From UBA4644 sp034933145 (GTDB lineage: Bacteria > Bacillota > Clostridia > Oscillospirales > Butyricicoccaceae): a stretch of DNA of 43,924 nt. The position numbers were made by a program, and so were the translations under genes. Under the pieces are notes generated by a model. That model saw only the letters and a program-made list of their open reading frames with translations, ran no database searches and was not told the DNA's origin. The DNA is taken from positions 1-43,924 of the forward strand of contig JAYFOA010000082.1 in assembly GCA_034933145.1 (NCBI GenBank), in the 5' to 3' direction. Of this stretch, positions 43,897 to 43,924 are shown in pieces. Position 1 is the first letter of the stretch; each line of letters opens with the position of its first letter.

Positions 43897-43924
43897 CTAC
43901 CAAGATTATATCACAGTCAAAGCA
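43892..43924 (+). CDS. N-terminus of the insertion sequence transposase (partial)
   Basis: ATG at 43892 after GGGAGG, with 11 codons before the window ends (MDYQDYITVKA). The start is consistent with an IS transposase first gene, but eleven residues do not define the family. Confidence 0.55.
   Translation, partial: MDYQDYITVKA

Larger units (their letters stand above)
43789..43924 (+). mobile_element. Left end of an insertion sequence (continues beyond the window)
   Basis: Sequence unlike the peptidase gene begins at about 43787-43792 with TGTAAAATGAAGTTGGACAC, a terminal-repeat-like start. A promoter-like extended -10 (TGGTAGAAT, 43842-43850) and a transposase start at 43892 follow. The element breaks the blaR1-like gene. 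The exact boundary and target duplication cannot be fixed because the right end is outside. The family is uncertain: IS1202/ISNCY-, IS3- and IS21-type elements are all possible. Confidence 0.7.

Overview
The window looks like a stretch of chromosome from a Gram-positive anaerobe of class Clostridia. Ribosome binding sites are strong AGGAGG types, base composition is balanced to slightly GC-rich, and the gene families fit: three giant secreted proteins with S-layer homology (SLH) domains, a YibE/YibF pair, a MalT-like LuxR regulator, a BlaI/BlaR1 pair and a lipoprotein PstS. The species cannot be named from the sequence alone. No rRNA, tRNA or CRISPR array was seen.

Layout, left to right. (1) 1-170: tail of a REP/IS200-type transposase with a REP-like hairpin. 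(2) 410-2420: a C45/choloylglycine-hydrolase-like Ntn hydrolase and an AraC regulator, probably one operon. (3) 2604-4525 (minus): two overlapping YibE/F membrane proteins, divergent from a TetR regulator (4822-5445); two related dyads sit in the two promoters. (4) 5560-16092: a 3510-residue SLH surface protein with FG-GAP-like, Fn3/Ig-like and about 17 InlB-type repeat units. (5) 16277-17731 (minus): a Cache-GGDEF diguanylate cyclase. (6) 18148-21775 (minus): a phosphate uptake operon pstS-pstC-pstA in which PstS is two nearly identical binding domains fused in one lipoprotein; pstB and phoU are absent. (7) 22043-26323 (minus): a secreted protein with 14 propeller-type repeats, a putative Ig domain, SLH domains in the middle and a DUF3089 alpha/beta hydrolase at the C-terminus. 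(8) 26533-29014 (minus): an OmpR-type response regulator and a 7TMR-DISM-like histidine kinase. (9) 29350-42205: a MalT-like LuxR regulator, a four-helix membrane protein, a DUF2442 protein and a 3172-residue SLH surface protein. (10) 42832-43924: blaI and a blaR1-like gene cut by an insertion sequence just before the zinc-peptidase motif would appear.

The theme is cell-surface display and environmental sensing. Three very large SLH-anchored proteins lie within 37 kb, each close to a regulator (TetR, two-component system, LuxR), together with a c-di-GMP synthase and a phosphate transporter. The most unusual points are the tandem-fused PstS in an operon without its ATPase, the SLH protein with a C-terminal hydrolase, two candidate orphan transcripts (17910-18113 plus; 42383-42711 minus) and an insertion element whose first gene appears protected from read-through translation by an inverted repeat.
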